64,000 nt of DNA from Hymenobacter nitidus (GCF_020447315.1 NZ_JAJADQ010000010.1:124001-188000), one strand, 5' to 3'; counted from the stretch's first letter, positions 16,951 through 26,515 are shown. Notes: a model not told the origin generated them from the letters alone. Made by a program: numbers and translations.

Positions 16951-18354
16951 ATGGCCGCACCGGTTTCTTCCTCTTCTGTTTCCACCAGCACCGCCCCGGC
17001 CCGCTCCTACGCCGGCCCCATGCTGCTGATGACGACCCTGTTTTTCCTGTTCGGGGCCGTCACCAACTTCAACGACGTGCTCATGCCCTACCTCAAGGAC
17101 GTGTGCCAGCTCACCGATTTTCAGTCGACGGCCGTGCAGTCGGCCTTTTTCGGGGCTTACTTTCTGATGTCGTTGCCGGCCGGCCGGGTGCTGGAAAAAA
17201 TCGGGTTCAAGCGGGGCATCGTGCTGGGGCTGCTGGTTATGGCCGTGGGGGCGCTGCTGTTCGTGCCGGCCGCCAATACGCGCCTGTTCGGCTTGTTTCT
17301 GCTGGCCCTGGGTCTGCTGGGGGCGGGCGTTACCTTGCTGCAGGTGGCAGCCAACCCCTACGTGTCGGTGCTGGGGCCGGCCCGCACGGCGGCCAGCCGG
17401 GTGAGCATCGTGGGCGTGGCTAACGGCCTGGGCGGCACCATCTCCCCGCTTATCGGTGGCCTGATCTTGTTCGGCGGCTCGGCCGTACTTCAGGCTCAGC
17501 TAGCGGCCCTGCCCCTGGAGCAGCGCCTCACCCAGGAAGCCACGTTAGTAAAGCCGCTCTACCTGGGCTTGGCGTTATTTCTGGCCCTGCTGGCCGTACT
17601 GTTTTTCCTGGTGCGCCTGCCCGAAATCGAGAGTATTCCGGCCGAGGAAGAAGCCGCCCTGGCCGCCGAAGCCGGCACCTCTGGCCGCCGCTCGGCCCTC
17701 GACTACCGTCATCTGGTGCTGGGCATCGTCGCCATCTTCACCTACGTGGGCGTGGAAGTGGGCATCGGTTCCTTTCTGATTCGCTACGGTGAGAGTCAGG
17801 GCATCAGCCAGCTTAGCGGCTTCACTCAGCAGCTGGTGCGGGGCCTGAGCGTAGCCACGAGCTGGGCCGCGGCTCTGTTTGGCCACTCCCCCGAGCCCAT
17901 CGACACCAATACGGGCTTCACCAAGGCCGTGGGCGCGGTGCTGGTGTCCTCCTACTGGTTTGGGCTGATGGTGGGCCGTATCATCGGCATTCCCCTGCTT
18001 TCCCGCTTCAATGCCCGCAAGCTGCTGGTGGGCGTGTGCGCGGCCGGCACTTTGTTTGTGGTAGCGTCCCTGCTGAGCAGTGGCGAAACGGCCCTGTGGC
18101 TGGTGGTGCTCTGCGGCCTGTGCAACTCCATTATCTGGCCCGTGGTGTTCCCCTTGGCTATTACCGGCCTGGGCCGCTTCACCAAGCAGGGCTCGTCCTA
18201 CCTGATTATGGCCATCGTGGGCGGGGCCATCATTCCGCCCCTCATGGGCTGGATTGCCACCAACGGCGGCGGCCTGCGGGTGGCCTTCGTGCTGCCCGCG
18301 CTGTGCTACGCGTACCTGCTGTTCTACAGTGTGCGGGGCTACCAGGTGCGGTAG
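16951..18354 (+). CDS. Sugar MFS transporter, FucP/GluP family
   Basis: This 467-residue major facilitator has 12 hydrophobic segments. The FucP signature region in TM1 (FFLFGAVTNFNDVLMPYLKD) and the AANPYVSVLG segment in TM4 are characteristic of fucose or glucose/galactose proton symporters. The central loop (about residues 225-250) is charged and Glu-rich. An extra stretch near residues 300-330 (GHSPEPIDTNTGF) is common in Bacteroidota members. The substrate is probably a neutral hexose; fucose cannot be excluded. The gene is divergent from the rRNA methyltransferase. Confidence 0.88.
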   Translation: MAAPVSSSSVSTSTAPARSYAGPMLLMTTLFFLFGAVTNFNDVLMPYLKDVCQLTDFQSTAVQSAFFGAYFLMSLPAGRVLEKIGFKRGIVLGLLVMAVGALLFVPAANTRLFGLFLLALGLLGAGVTLLQVAANPYVSVLGPARTAASRVSIVGVANGLGGTISPLIGGLILFGGSAVLQAQLAALPLEQRLTQEATLVKPLYLGLALFLALLAVLFFLVRLPEIESIPAEEEAALAAEAGTSGRRSALDYRHLVLGIVAIFTYVGVEVGIGSFLIRYGESQGISQLSGFTQQLVRGLSVATSWAAALFGHSPEPIDTNTGFTKAVGAVLVSSYWFGLMVGRIIGIPLLSRFNARKLLVGVCAAGTLFVVASLLSSGETALWLVVLCGLCNSIIWPVVFPLAITGLGRFTKQGSSYLIMAIVGGAIIPPLMGWIATNGGGLRVAFVLPALCYAYLLFYSVRGYQVR

Positions 18355-18389
18355 CAGAACGGCGTTTTAAACTTGATTTCGTTGGAAGT

Positions 18390-18406
18390 CTCCCGGCTGC
18401 CGGGAG
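18390..18406 (+). terminator. Short hairpin after the sugar transporter gene
   Basis: CTCCCGG and CCGGGAG form a 7-bp stem with a 3-base loop, 36 bases past the transporter stop. There is no T-run, so it is a weak terminator candidate. Confidence 0.4.
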
Positions 18407-18433
18407 CCTTCCACATGTTTATCTATTATCAGA

Positions 18434-18817
18434 ATGAAGCTGTTTGATTATTGGTTTTACTGGATTGCCCGGGCGTATTACAAGCAGGATGGCAAAGGAG
18501 CAGCAACGGCATTTGTCGGGCTCAGTGTGCTGCAATCCTTCCTGGTATCGGCCGTAACCCTACCTCTGATTCGGGTCTATTTGCTGGGCCCCGGGGCTCC
18601 TTCTCCCAAAACGTTCGGCACTATTGGCGTCGGTATTCTTATCCTGCTCTACCTGGTCAATCTAAAAAGGTACTGGAACAAGTACGACCTGCTGGCCGAG
18701 CGGTGGCAAACTGAAACGGCGGCCCAAAAACGAGTCGGCGCCACGCTCGTCGTGCTGGCTGTACCCGTCGTGCTGGCCCTCAACATCTTCCTGCTCTGGC
18801 TGACCGCCCGGCGGTAG
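18434..18817 (+). CDS. Small membrane protein, 127 aa
   Basis: This protein of unknown function has three hydrophobic segments (about residues 28-50, 57-80, 103-125). The N-terminus is aromatic and amphipathic (MKLFDYWFYWIARAYYK) and a basic/acidic loop sits between helices two and three. It lies between the sugar transporter and murB on the same strand, but separate hairpin and promoter signals argue against an operon with either. Confidence 0.65.
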   Translation: MKLFDYWFYWIARAYYKQDGKGAATAFVGLSVLQSFLVSAVTLPLIRVYLLGPGAPSPKTFGTIGVGILILLYLVNLKRYWNKYDLLAERWQTETAAQKRVGATLVVLAVPVVLALNIFLLWLTARR

Positions 18818-18925
18818 CTGTCGTTCTACCCTGCCGCGAATCAGTGGACCACGGGTCTTTGCTTCGAAAAACCGGCGGCGGCTTCGTGCCGGGCGGCACC
18901 CTGGTTTCGGCAACGGCCAAACGGC

Positions 18926-18933
18926 TACCTTTG
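18926..18933 (+). promoter_or_regulatory. Candidate -7 element of murB (TAnnTTTG)
   Basis: TACCTTTG matches the Bacteroidota -7 consensus TAnnTTTG exactly and lies 23 bases before the murB ATG. The expected TTTG at -33 is only approximated (TTTC at 18905-18908, two bases closer than the ideal spacing), so this is a moderate call. Confidence 0.45.
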
Positions 18934-18956
18934 CCCAAAACCACTTCTTTCCGCAT

Positions 18957-19991
18957 ATGGCTTCGGCTCCCGTTCTCGAACACCACGTTTCCCTGCTGCC
19001 CTACAACACCTTTGGCATTGATGCCAAGGCCCGCCTATTTGCCCGCTTCCGCACGGTGGACGAGCTGCGCGCCCTGCTGGCGTTGCCCGAAGTGCAGCAG
19101 GCCGAAAAGCTGGTGCTCGGCGGCGGCTCTAACCTGCTCTTCACCCAGGATTTCGACGGCGTGGTGCTCAAAAACGAAGTAACTGGCCTCGAAATCATTG
19201 CCCAGGACGAAACCCAGGATACCGCCCTGGTGCGGGCCGGGGCCGGCGAGTCGTGGCACGGGCTGGTGCAGTACGCGCTAAGCCAGAACCTGAGCGGCAT
19301 CGAGAACCTGTCGTTGATTCCGGGCACGGTGGGTGCCGCGCCCCTGCAGAACATCGGGGCCTACGGGGCCGAGCTCAAGGACACTTTCGACCACCTCGAA
19401 GCCGTGGAAATCAGCTCCGGGCAGCTGCGCACCTTCACCCACGAGCAGTGCGGCTTCGGCTACCGCGAAAGTGTATTCAAAGGCCCGCTGCGCAACCAGT
19501 ACATCGTCACGGGTGTGGTCTTGCAGCTGCGGCGCAAGCACCAGCTCAACGTCAGCTACGGGGCCATCAGCACTACCCTGGCCGACATGGGCATCGAAGC
19601 CGACCCCACGCCCCACGACGTGAGCGAGGCCGTAATTCAGATCCGGCGCAGCAAGCTCCCCGACCCGGCCCAGATCGGCAATGCCGGCAGCTTCTTCAAA
19701 AACCCGGAAATCTCCCAGGCCAAGTACGATGAGCTCAAGGCCCAGTACGCGGATATTCCCGGCTACCCCGTGCCCGGCGGCGTGAAGGTGCCCGCTGCCT
19801 GGCTGATCGAGCAGTGCGGCTGGAAAGGCCGGCGCTTCGGGTCCCACGGCGTGCACGACCGGCAAGCCTTAGTGTTGGTCAACCACGGCGGGGCCCAGGG
19901 CGGGGCCATCCGGGATTTGGCTCACGACATCATTGCCTCCGTGCGGGAGAAGTTTGGCGTGGAGCTGCACCCCGAGGTAAACATTCTGTAA
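18957..19991 (+). CDS. murB: UDP-N-acetylenolpyruvoylglucosamine reductase MurB
   Basis: This 344-residue FAD enzyme reduces UDP-GlcNAc-enolpyruvate to UDP-MurNAc in peptidoglycan synthesis. The FAD-binding GGGSNLL (55-61) and GTVGAAPLQNIGAYG (123-137) segments are present. The catalytic Ser is in GNAGSFFKNP (S245) and the C-terminal Glu is in HPEVNIL (E340). Length and the Tyr loop region match the E. coli-type (type I) enzyme. It is monocistronic with a short leader. Confidence 0.96.
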   Translation: MASAPVLEHHVSLLPYNTFGIDAKARLFARFRTVDELRALLALPEVQQAEKLVLGGGSNLLFTQDFDGVVLKNEVTGLEIIAQDETQDTALVRAGAGESWHGLVQYALSQNLSGIENLSLIPGTVGAAPLQNIGAYGAELKDTFDHLEAVEISSGQLRTFTHEQCGFGYRESVFKGPLRNQYIVTGVVLQLRRKHQLNVSYGAISTTLADMGIEADPTPHDVSEAVIQIRRSKLPDPAQIGNAGSFFKNPEISQAKYDELKAQYADIPGYPVPGGVKVPAAWLIEQCGWKGRRFGSHGVHDRQALVLVNHGGAQGGAIRDLAHDIIASVREKFGVELHPEVNIL

Positions 19992-20137
19992 CGCCCCGCG
20001 CTTTTTGGCGGCGCTAATCAATCTGGCAAGCATACCGGGGTTTTTATGCCGAATCGGTAATACAATTAGGCTGGAAATAAGCATATTTGTGTTTTACAAC
20101 CTGGTCTGCTCCCAACCACTTATTGCTTTTTAGCTTG

Positions 20138-21124
20138 ATGAAAACCGTTACTCTCCTCGCGCTGCTCGTAGGCGGCGCAACCGTTGCGCATGCCCAAGCC
20201 CCCGCTACCATTTCCGCCGCGCGCACGGCGGGCCCCGGGGCCACCGTCACCATTCGCGGCACGGTGAGCAACGGCCCCGAGTTGGGCGGCCTGCGCTACG
20301 TGCAGGACAAAGACGCGGGCCTGGCGGCGTACTCCCTCAGCGCCCCCGGCTTTTCTTCCCTGGTGCTCGGCGACAGTGTCGAGCTGCGCGGCACGCTCAA
20401 GAACTACAACGGCCTGCTGGAAATGGACCCCATCAGTTCGGTGAAAGTGCTGGCCAAAAACCGCCGCCTGAGCATTGTGGAAGTACCGGCCACGGAGATG
20501 ACCAAAGTGTTTGCCGAAGCCTACGAAGGCCGCCTCGTGAAGCTCAAGGGCGTTACTTCGCTCACGACCACCAACGGCTCCCCGCTGGCGGCCATGAACG
20601 GCAACAGCAACTACCTGATCAATGGGCAGAAAGGCGCCCCGATCCGCATCAACACCGCTTCCAACGGCGACAATGGCCTGGTCGGCAAGCCCGTACCAGC
20701 CAGCGAGTTTGACTTGGTGGGCGTCGTCAGCCAGTTTGCTCCTACCGGCACCGGCGGCTACCAGATTCTGCCCCGCCTCTATACCGACTACATCCTCGGC
20801 GGCGGCCTGCCCAACGTGATGGGTGAGCCCGTGCCCACGGAAATGAGCCGCACCGGCTTCACCGTCACGTTCCAGACCCAGAACCCCGGCGACACGAAGG
20901 TGGAATATGGCAAAACCTCGGCCCTGGGCACGGTAGTGGCCAACGCCACGCCTACCACCAAGCACAACATCTCCCTGACGGACCTGCAGCCCGGCACGGT
21001 ATACTACGTGAAGGTATCGTCCACTAACGCCGTGGGCACGTCCTCGTCGCCGGCCGTTCCCATGATTACGGACACCAAGAAGCGCGCGGCTCCGCGCACC
21101 CGGACCACCGAAGGCGCTGAATAA
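20138..21124 (+). CDS. Secreted OB-fold-like plus fibronectin-III protein, paralog lacking the PLD module
   Basis: This 328-residue protein has a signal peptide ending VAHAQA. An OB-fold/nucleic-acid-binding-like region (about residues 25-230) contains RGTVSNGPELGGLRYVQDK and GDSVELRGTLKNYNGLLEMD. One Fn3 domain (about 235-320) ends in VYYVKVSSTNAVGTSS. The chain stops shortly after Fn3 with a basic tail (KKRAAPRTR). It is collinear with the first 320 residues of the next gene at 21257, which continues into PLD domains and a T9SS tail. This copy has neither, so it should end up periplasmic or be exported some other way. The ATG at 20138 fits the signal peptide; 17 in-frame codons upstream do not. 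Confidence 0.82.
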   Translation: MKTVTLLALLVGGATVAHAQAPATISAARTAGPGATVTIRGTVSNGPELGGLRYVQDKDAGLAAYSLSAPGFSSLVLGDSVELRGTLKNYNGLLEMDPISSVKVLAKNRRLSIVEVPATEMTKVFAEAYEGRLVKLKGVTSLTTTNGSPLAAMNGNSNYLINGQKGAPIRINTASNGDNGLVGKPVPASEFDLVGVVSQFAPTGTGGYQILPRLYTDYILGGGLPNVMGEPVPTEMSRTGFTVTFQTQNPGDTKVEYGKTSALGTVVANATPTTKHNISLTDLQPGTVYYVKVSSTNAVGTSSSPAVPMITDTKKRAAPRTRTTEGAE

Positions 21125-21256
21125 GCGCAGGCCTGAACTATTCTCCCACCCACTGGCTTTGCTCAGCAAACACATATTAGCTATAAGGTAACCTTTGGCT
21201 AACATGTGTTTGTGTTTCTTTGTACGCGTTTTTTCAGTGCCTCCTACCCACTTTTC

Positions 21257-23545
21257 ATGAAAAAATTTACCCTTTTCGCCCTGCTGACTCTCGGGGCAAG
21301 CGTACCTTCTGCCCTGGCCCAAACGGTTGAGACCATCGCCTCAGCCCGGGCAAAGGGCGTGGGCGCTACGGTCGCGGTACGCGGCACGGTGTCCAATGGC
21401 TCCGAGCTCGGCGCTATTCGCTACCTGCAAGACAAAGAAGCCGGCCTGGCCGCTTATTCCACGGCGGCCAACTTCACCAGCCTGGTGGTGGGCGACAGCA
21501 TCGAGGTGCGCGGTACGCTCAAGAACTTCAGCGGCATTCTAGAAATTGACCCGGTTACCTCCGTAACAGTACTGGGCCGCAACCGTCCGCTGCAGGTGAC
21601 GGCGGTGGATGTGGCTAATGCCGCCACGGTGTATGCCGAGGCCTACGAGGGCCGCCTGGTGCGCCTCAACAATGCCACGAGCATTAGCACCGCCTCGGGC
21701 GCGCCGGTGAGCGTATTTTCCGGTAACACCAACTACACCGTAAATGCCCCCAGCACCCTGACGGTGCGCACCAACTCGGCCTCGACCGGCGCGGCCGGCC
21801 TGGTAGGCAAACCGGCTCCGGCGGGTCCCTTCGACGTGATTGGCATCATGAGCCAGTTCTCGACCACGGGCGCCGGCGGCTACCAGCTGCTGCCCCGCCT
21901 CTACGCCGACTTCGTGCAGGAAGGCCCCAAGATCATCAACGGTCCGCTGCCCACGGCCCTGACGCGCACCAGCTTCAACGTTACGTTCCAGACTCAGAAC
22001 CCCGGCGACACGAAGGTGGAATACGGCACCACGCCCGCCCTGGGCACCGTGCTGACCAGCACCCCGGCCACGACCTCACACCAGATTTCTCTGTCGGGTT
22101 TGCAGCCCGCCACGGTGTACTATGTAAAGGTGTCGTCGACCAACGCCAGCGGCACTTCCGCCAGCGGCATCGTGCCCATGATTACCGTGTCGAACTCGAC
22201 AGGTAAGATGCGCAACTACTTCAACGCCTCGGTAAACACCAGCCTGGCTCTGCCCAACAACGCGGCCCTGTACCTGAACCAGACCGTACCCGACACGCTG
22301 GCCCGCTACATCGACCGCGCCCAGGAATCGGTGGACGTAGCCATCTACAACTGGGACAATGCCACCATTGCCGACGCCCTGAACCGGGCCCAGGCCCGCG
22401 GCGTGAAAGTGCGCCTGATCTACGAGGCCACCAACACGATGCGCAGCCTGCCGCTGGTGAACCCGGCCATTCCGCGCATCGGCCGCGACTCGGACAACGA
22501 CGCCAGCAACCGCGGCATCATGCACAACAAGTTTGTGGTTATTGATGCCAACAGCGCCAACGCCAACCGCCCCTGGGTCTGGACCGGCTCGACGAACTGG
22601 ACCGTGGCTCAGCTCTTCACCGACCCCAACAACGTTATTGCCATTCAGGACCAGAGCCTGGCCCGCACCTACACGATGGAGTTTGACGAAATCTGGGGCT
22701 CGAACGGCATGACGCCCGGCACGCCGGCCTACGGCAACCGCAAAACCGACAACACGCCCCACTTCTTCCTGATTGGCGGCTCGCGCGTGGAATCGTGGTT
22801 CAGCCCCACCGACAACGTCAACTCGCGCCTGCTGGAAACCATCCGCACGGCCGATAACGACCTGCACTTTGCCACGATGCTCATCACCCAGGCTGAAATC
22901 GGCCAGACCATCCGGGACCAGGTGCAGCTGCGCAACATTGCCGGCTGCTCGGAAGGTCTGCTCAACGATACCTCCAACACCGGCACGGGCGCTATTTTCC
23001 GCACCATCCGCACGGCTTTGGGCAACCGCATTATGGTGAAGAACACGCCCGGCATCATGCACCACAAAACCATCATCATCGATGCCGGTGCTTCCCAGTC
23101 GGATCCGCAGGTGTTTGTGGGCTCGCACAACTGGAGCGCCTCGGCCAACACGACCAACGACGAAAACACCCTGGTGGTGCACGACGCGCTGGTGGTAAAC
23201 CGCTACTACCAGGAATTTGCCAGCCGCATTGCCAGCCAGAACCGTGGCGTGACGGTGTGTAACCTGGTGCTTTCCAACAAGACGGCCACCGTGCAGCAGT
23301 CCTCGGTGCAGGTGTACCCCAACCCCACCAGCGGTAAGTTCCGCCTGCGGGTAGAGGCCAGCAAAGCCCGCACCGCCACCGTTACCCTGCGCGACGTAAC
23401 CGGCCGCGTAGTTCTGACCCAGACCGAGAATATCGAGGCTGGCGAAGAAGTGAAAGTTGATGCTTCGGCCCTCGGTGCCGGCTTGTACATGGTACAAATC
23501 GTTACGCCCGAGTCCACACAGGTTAGCCGCGTGATTGTGGAGTAA
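21257..23545 (+). CDS. Secreted PLD-superfamily nuclease-like protein with OB-like, Fn3 and T9SS sorting domains
   Basis: The 762-residue protein runs: signal peptide (to LAQT), OB-fold-like region (about 20-230, RGTVSNGSELGAIRYLQDK), Fn3 (about 235-325), two phospholipase-D catalytic halves, and a C-terminal T9SS type A domain (about 685-762, VYPNPTSGKF...GLYMVQIV). Both PLD motifs are complete: HNKFVVID with H423/K425 and a GSTNW partner, and HHKTIIID with H602/K604 and GSHNWS. PLD proteins of this shape with an OB-like region are most often secreted nucleases or phospholipases. Nuclease is my preferred reading but is an inference. It is exported through T9SS. A terminator follows. Confidence 0.88.
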   Translation: MKKFTLFALLTLGASVPSALAQTVETIASARAKGVGATVAVRGTVSNGSELGAIRYLQDKEAGLAAYSTAANFTSLVVGDSIEVRGTLKNFSGILEIDPVTSVTVLGRNRPLQVTAVDVANAATVYAEAYEGRLVRLNNATSISTASGAPVSVFSGNTNYTVNAPSTLTVRTNSASTGAAGLVGKPAPAGPFDVIGIMSQFSTTGAGGYQLLPRLYADFVQEGPKIINGPLPTALTRTSFNVTFQTQNPGDTKVEYGTTPALGTVLTSTPATTSHQISLSGLQPATVYYVKVSSTNASGTSASGIVPMITVSNSTGKMRNYFNASVNTSLALPNNAALYLNQTVPDTLARYIDRAQESVDVAIYNWDNATIADALNRAQARGVKVRLIYEATNTMRSLPLVNPAIPRIGRDSDNDASNRGIMHNKFVVIDANSANANRPWVWTGSTNWTVAQLFTDPNNVIAIQDQSLARTYTMEFDEIWGSNGMTPGTPAYGNRKTDNTPHFFLIGGSRVESWFSPTDNVNSRLLETIRTADNDLHFATMLITQAEIGQTIRDQVQLRNIAGCSEGLLNDTSNTGTGAIFRTIRTALGNRIMVKNTPGIMHHKTIIIDAGASQSDPQVFVGSHNWSASANTTNDENTLVVHDALVVNRYYQEFASRIASQNRGVTVCNLVLSNKTATVQQSSVQVYPNPTSGKFRLRVEASKARTATVTLRDVTGRVVLTQTENIEAGEEVKVDASALGAGLYMVQIVTPESTQVSRVIVE

Positions 23546-23570
23546 CTTCCGCAGCTTTCTAAAAGCAGAA

Positions 23571-23604
23571 AAGGCGGCTCCCAGATTGGGAGTCGCCTTT
23601 TTTT
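23571..23604. terminator. Hairpin terminator after the PLD gene
   Basis: AAGGCGGCTCCCA and TGGGAGTCGCCTT pair with one mismatch around a 3-base loop, followed by a run of seven T. It separates convergent genes. Confidence 0.8.
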
Positions 23605-24088
23605 ATGATACCTGGGTAAGTGAAGTAAGCTGAAAGCTGCGTTCTACATCCCGCCGCAGCAGCCCGGTTGATGCCCGGTGCAGAATCCATAAAGAACCGC
23701 TGCTCAGGGCCCAGGAACCGAGGCTGAAGCCGACATGCAGCCAGTGCATTTTCCATAGGCAGGAGAAACCGGCCAGGATGGCAAACAGGGAAATGCCGTA
23801 GAACAAGGGCTGCAGCAGCGGGGCCGGGTACACAATCAGCATCACCTGCGCTCCAACGGCTGCGGACTGGATTTCAAGCGTAGCCCGTTGCTTGCCGGAA
23901 AAGCGCAGCCTACCCAGGGCCACCTTCGGCGTTACTTCAAGCGCCGCCGCCGACTGCCAGCCGGCTGAGTAGACATTTGGGTGCAGCGGGCCACCCTGCC
24001 GGGCAATAAACTCGTCGGCCGAAGCCCGGAAGGCTTCGGCCGATAAGCTGCTCTGGTAGGCAAAGTGCTGGGGCTGGCTGACGAACAT
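23603..24088 (-). CDS. Membrane protein of unknown function, adjacent to mutS2
   Basis: The 161-residue product has a soluble N-terminal half (about 1-75) with beta character, then two or three hydrophobic segments (about 80-100, 103-120, 122-140) and a short charged C-terminus. Its ATG lies three bases after the mutS2 stop codon, so it is very probably cotranscribed and perhaps translationally coupled. I do not recognise the family. The stop overlaps the terminator at 23571-23604, which would end the operon. Confidence 0.65.
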   Translation of the reverse strand: MFVSQPQHFAYQSSLSAEAFRASADEFIARQGGPLHPNVYSAGWQSAAALEVTPKVALGRLRFSGKQRATLEIQSAAVGAQVMLIVYPAPLLQPLFYGISLFAILAGFSCLWKMHWLHVGFSLGSWALSSGSLWILHRASTGLLRRDVERSFQLTSLTQVS

Positions 24089-24091
24089 CGG

Positions 24092-26515
24092 CTACTTCAA
24101 TACCGCTACCGTGGCACCGTCGCCGCCCCGGTCGGCGTGCTCGTCGGCCACGCTGGCGGCGGCCCGCACCCGGTGCAGGTAGTCGCGCACCACCTGGCGC
24201 AGAACGCCATTGCCGCGGCCGTGCAGGAACTTGATTTCGGGTATGCCCAGCATCACGGCGTCGTCCACGAAGGCCATTACCTTTTGCAGGGCATCTTCGG
24301 CACGCTCCCCGCGCAGGTCGAGCACGGGACTGAAGTTGGCCATGCGCCCGGTCAGGTCCATGCCCATGCTGGCCGAGGCGCTGAAGCTGGCCTTTTCGGC
24401 TTTCTTCTCCCGCTCCCGGATTTCGGCCCGGCCCACCTTTTCCAGCTGGCTGGCTTTCAGGATGGTTTTCATCCCCCCAAATAGCACCTCGGCTGTTTTG
24501 CCCTTGATGCTGATCAGCTCCCCGTAGCCATCCTGCCCCATCAAGGCCACTTTGTCGCCGGGCTTGAGGGTTTTGGGGTCGGCTACTTCGCGCGAGGCTT
24601 TGGGCTTGGGCGGCTCAATCTGGAGCTTCTCGCGCACGAAGGTGTCGAGCTTGTGGCGGGCGTCCTTGGTCTTTTCCTTGTCGGCCTGGTTGGTCCGGAT
24701 TTCGGCAATGGTGGCCTCTATCTGCTGGTTGGTGTCCTTGAGCAGCAGCTTGGCCTTGGCCTTGGCGTCGCGTAGCACTTCCAGGGTGGTGTCGTCGAGG
24801 TGCTTGCGCAGGTCCTGGTATTCCTGGGCGGCCTTTTTCATGCGCTTCTCGGCTTTGGCGGCCTCGGCATTGCGCAGCTCCAGGTCGGCCTTTTCCTTTT
24901 CCAGACCTTCCAGCAGCCGGTCGTAGCGGATTTTGTCCTTACCCACCAACTGAGTGGCCCGCTCCACAATCTGCTTGGGCAAGCCGATTTTGCGGGCAAT
25001 TTCGATGGCGAAGCTGGAGCCAGGCTTGCCGATTTCGAGGCGGTAGAGGGGCTGCAGCCGCTCGGGGTCGTAGCGCATGGCCCCGTTCACGATGCCGGGC
25101 GTGCGCTCGGCATAGTTCTTCAGGTTGGTGTAGTGGGTGGTGATGACCCCAAAGGCACGGGCCCGGTTGAGCTGATCGAGCACGGCTTCGGCAATGGCGC
25201 CGCCCAGGGCGGGCTCGGTGCCGGTGCCAAATTCGTCGATGAGCACCAGGCTGCGCTTGCCGGCCAGGGTCACAAACTGCTTCATGCTCAGCAGGTGGGA
25301 CGAGTACGTACTCAGGTCGTTTTCCAGGCTCTGCTCGTCGCCGATGTCGAGGAAAATATCGTCGAACACGCCGGCTTCCGAACCGTCGCCGGCCGGAATC
25401 AGCAGGCCGCACTGCAGCATGTACTGCACCAGGCCCACCGTCTTCATGCTCACCGATTTACCCCCGGCGTTGGGACCCGAAATCAGCAGCATCCGCTGGT
25501 CGGGGTTCAGCTCCATATCCAGGGGCACCACTTCGCGGGGGTTGTCCTTGAAGTGCTCCTTGAAGGTGAGGTAAAGCAGCGGGTGGCGCACCTTTTTCCA
25601 CTGCATCAGCGGACGGGGCTGCAACACGGGCATCGTGGCTTCCAGGCGCCCGGCCAGCAGGGCTTTGGCCCGGATGAAGTCGAGCAAGCCCAGGTACTGG
25701 TAGGCCTTGCGCAAATCCGGAATATGGGGGCGCAGCTGGTCGGTGAGATGGGTCAGAATGCGGATCAGCTCGCGCTGGTAGGCATTTTCGAGGTCCTTGA
25801 TGTCGTTGTTCAGCTCGAATACGGCTTCCGGCTCGATAAATACGGTCTGGCCCGAGGCCGACTCGTCATGAATCAGACCTTTGACGCGGCGCTTGTGCTC
25901 GGCAATAACGGGCAGCACCAGGCGGCCGCCGCGGATAGTAGGCTCAGCGTCGCCGGGAATCCAGCCTTCGTTTTTGGCGTGGCGCAGAATGCCCGCAATC
26001 TGCTTGCGCAGCATGCCCTGGCGGTTAATCAGCTCCTGGCGCAGCTGCGACAACAGCGGTGAGGCATTGTCGCGCACCTGGCCCTCGTCGTCAATCACCT
26101 TGTCCATGGCCGCCAGCAGGTTGCGGTCGACCTGCACGCCGATGCCGAGCAGGCGCAGCGTGGGATACAGCGTTTCCTCGGCGTGGGTGAAGAAAGTAAG
26201 CGCCTGGCGGATGGTGCGCAGCGACATTTTCACGGCGAAAAACGCCGACACGTCGAGGTAGGCGCCGGGCAGGCTGGCGCGCACCAGGTGCGGGTGCACA
26301 TCGTGGTAATGCTGGCTGGGGAAGTCGGCGCCCGACTGGAGCAGGACGCGGAACTCGTCGGTTTGCAGCAGCAGCTTTTCCAGCTGGTCGTGCTTGGTCT
26401 GGAACTGCATCTTGGCCACAAACTGGCGGCCCAGCGCGCTCAGGCACAAGCTTTCCAGCATCTCGCGCAACTGCGCGAAGCCGATTTTCTGCTCGAAGTT
26501 GTTGGGAAGAATCAA
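24092..26515 (-). CDS. mutS2: Endonuclease MutS2
   Basis: This 807-residue protein has the MutS-type core and clamp (about 1-320), an ABC ATPase with Walker A GPNAGGKS (about 335-345) and signature region DEFGTGTEP, a long Lys/Glu-rich coiled coil (about 510-640), and a C-terminal Smr endonuclease domain with LDLRG and HGRGNGVLR. MutS2 lacks the mismatch-recognition domain; known roles are suppression of recombination and ribosome rescue by collision sensing. The frame opens with a TTG codon at 26515, giving MILPNNFEQKIGF, which matches where family members usually begin. The next ATG is 18 codons in and would cut a conserved helix. Confidence 0.94.
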   Translation of the reverse strand: MILPNNFEQKIGFAQLREMLESLCLSALGRQFVAKMQFQTKHDQLEKLLLQTDEFRVLLQSGADFPSQHYHDVHPHLVRASLPGAYLDVSAFFAVKMSLRTIRQALTFFTHAEETLYPTLRLLGIGVQVDRNLLAAMDKVIDDEGQVRDNASPLLSQLRQELINRQGMLRKQIAGILRHAKNEGWIPGDAEPTIRGGRLVLPVIAEHKRRVKGLIHDESASGQTVFIEPEAVFELNNDIKDLENAYQRELIRILTHLTDQLRPHIPDLRKAYQYLGLLDFIRAKALLAGRLEATMPVLQPRPLMQWKKVRHPLLYLTFKEHFKDNPREVVPLDMELNPDQRMLLISGPNAGGKSVSMKTVGLVQYMLQCGLLIPAGDGSEAGVFDDIFLDIGDEQSLENDLSTYSSHLLSMKQFVTLAGKRSLVLIDEFGTGTEPALGGAIAEAVLDQLNRARAFGVITTHYTNLKNYAERTPGIVNGAMRYDPERLQPLYRLEIGKPGSSFAIEIARKIGLPKQIVERATQLVGKDKIRYDRLLEGLEKEKADLELRNAEAAKAEKRMKKAAQEYQDLRKHLDDTTLEVLRDAKAKAKLLLKDTNQQIEATIAEIRTNQADKEKTKDARHKLDTFVREKLQIEPPKPKASREVADPKTLKPGDKVALMGQDGYGELISIKGKTAEVLFGGMKTILKASQLEKVGRAEIREREKKAEKASFSASASMGMDLTGRMANFSPVLDLRGERAEDALQKVMAFVDDAVMLGIPEIKFLHGRGNGVLRQVVRDYLHRVRAAASVADEHADRGGDGATVAVLK

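Noticed and set aside
22635..22650. AACGTTATTGCC within the PLD gene considered as an operator
   Set aside because: It lies inside coding sequence and lacks the second half-site.
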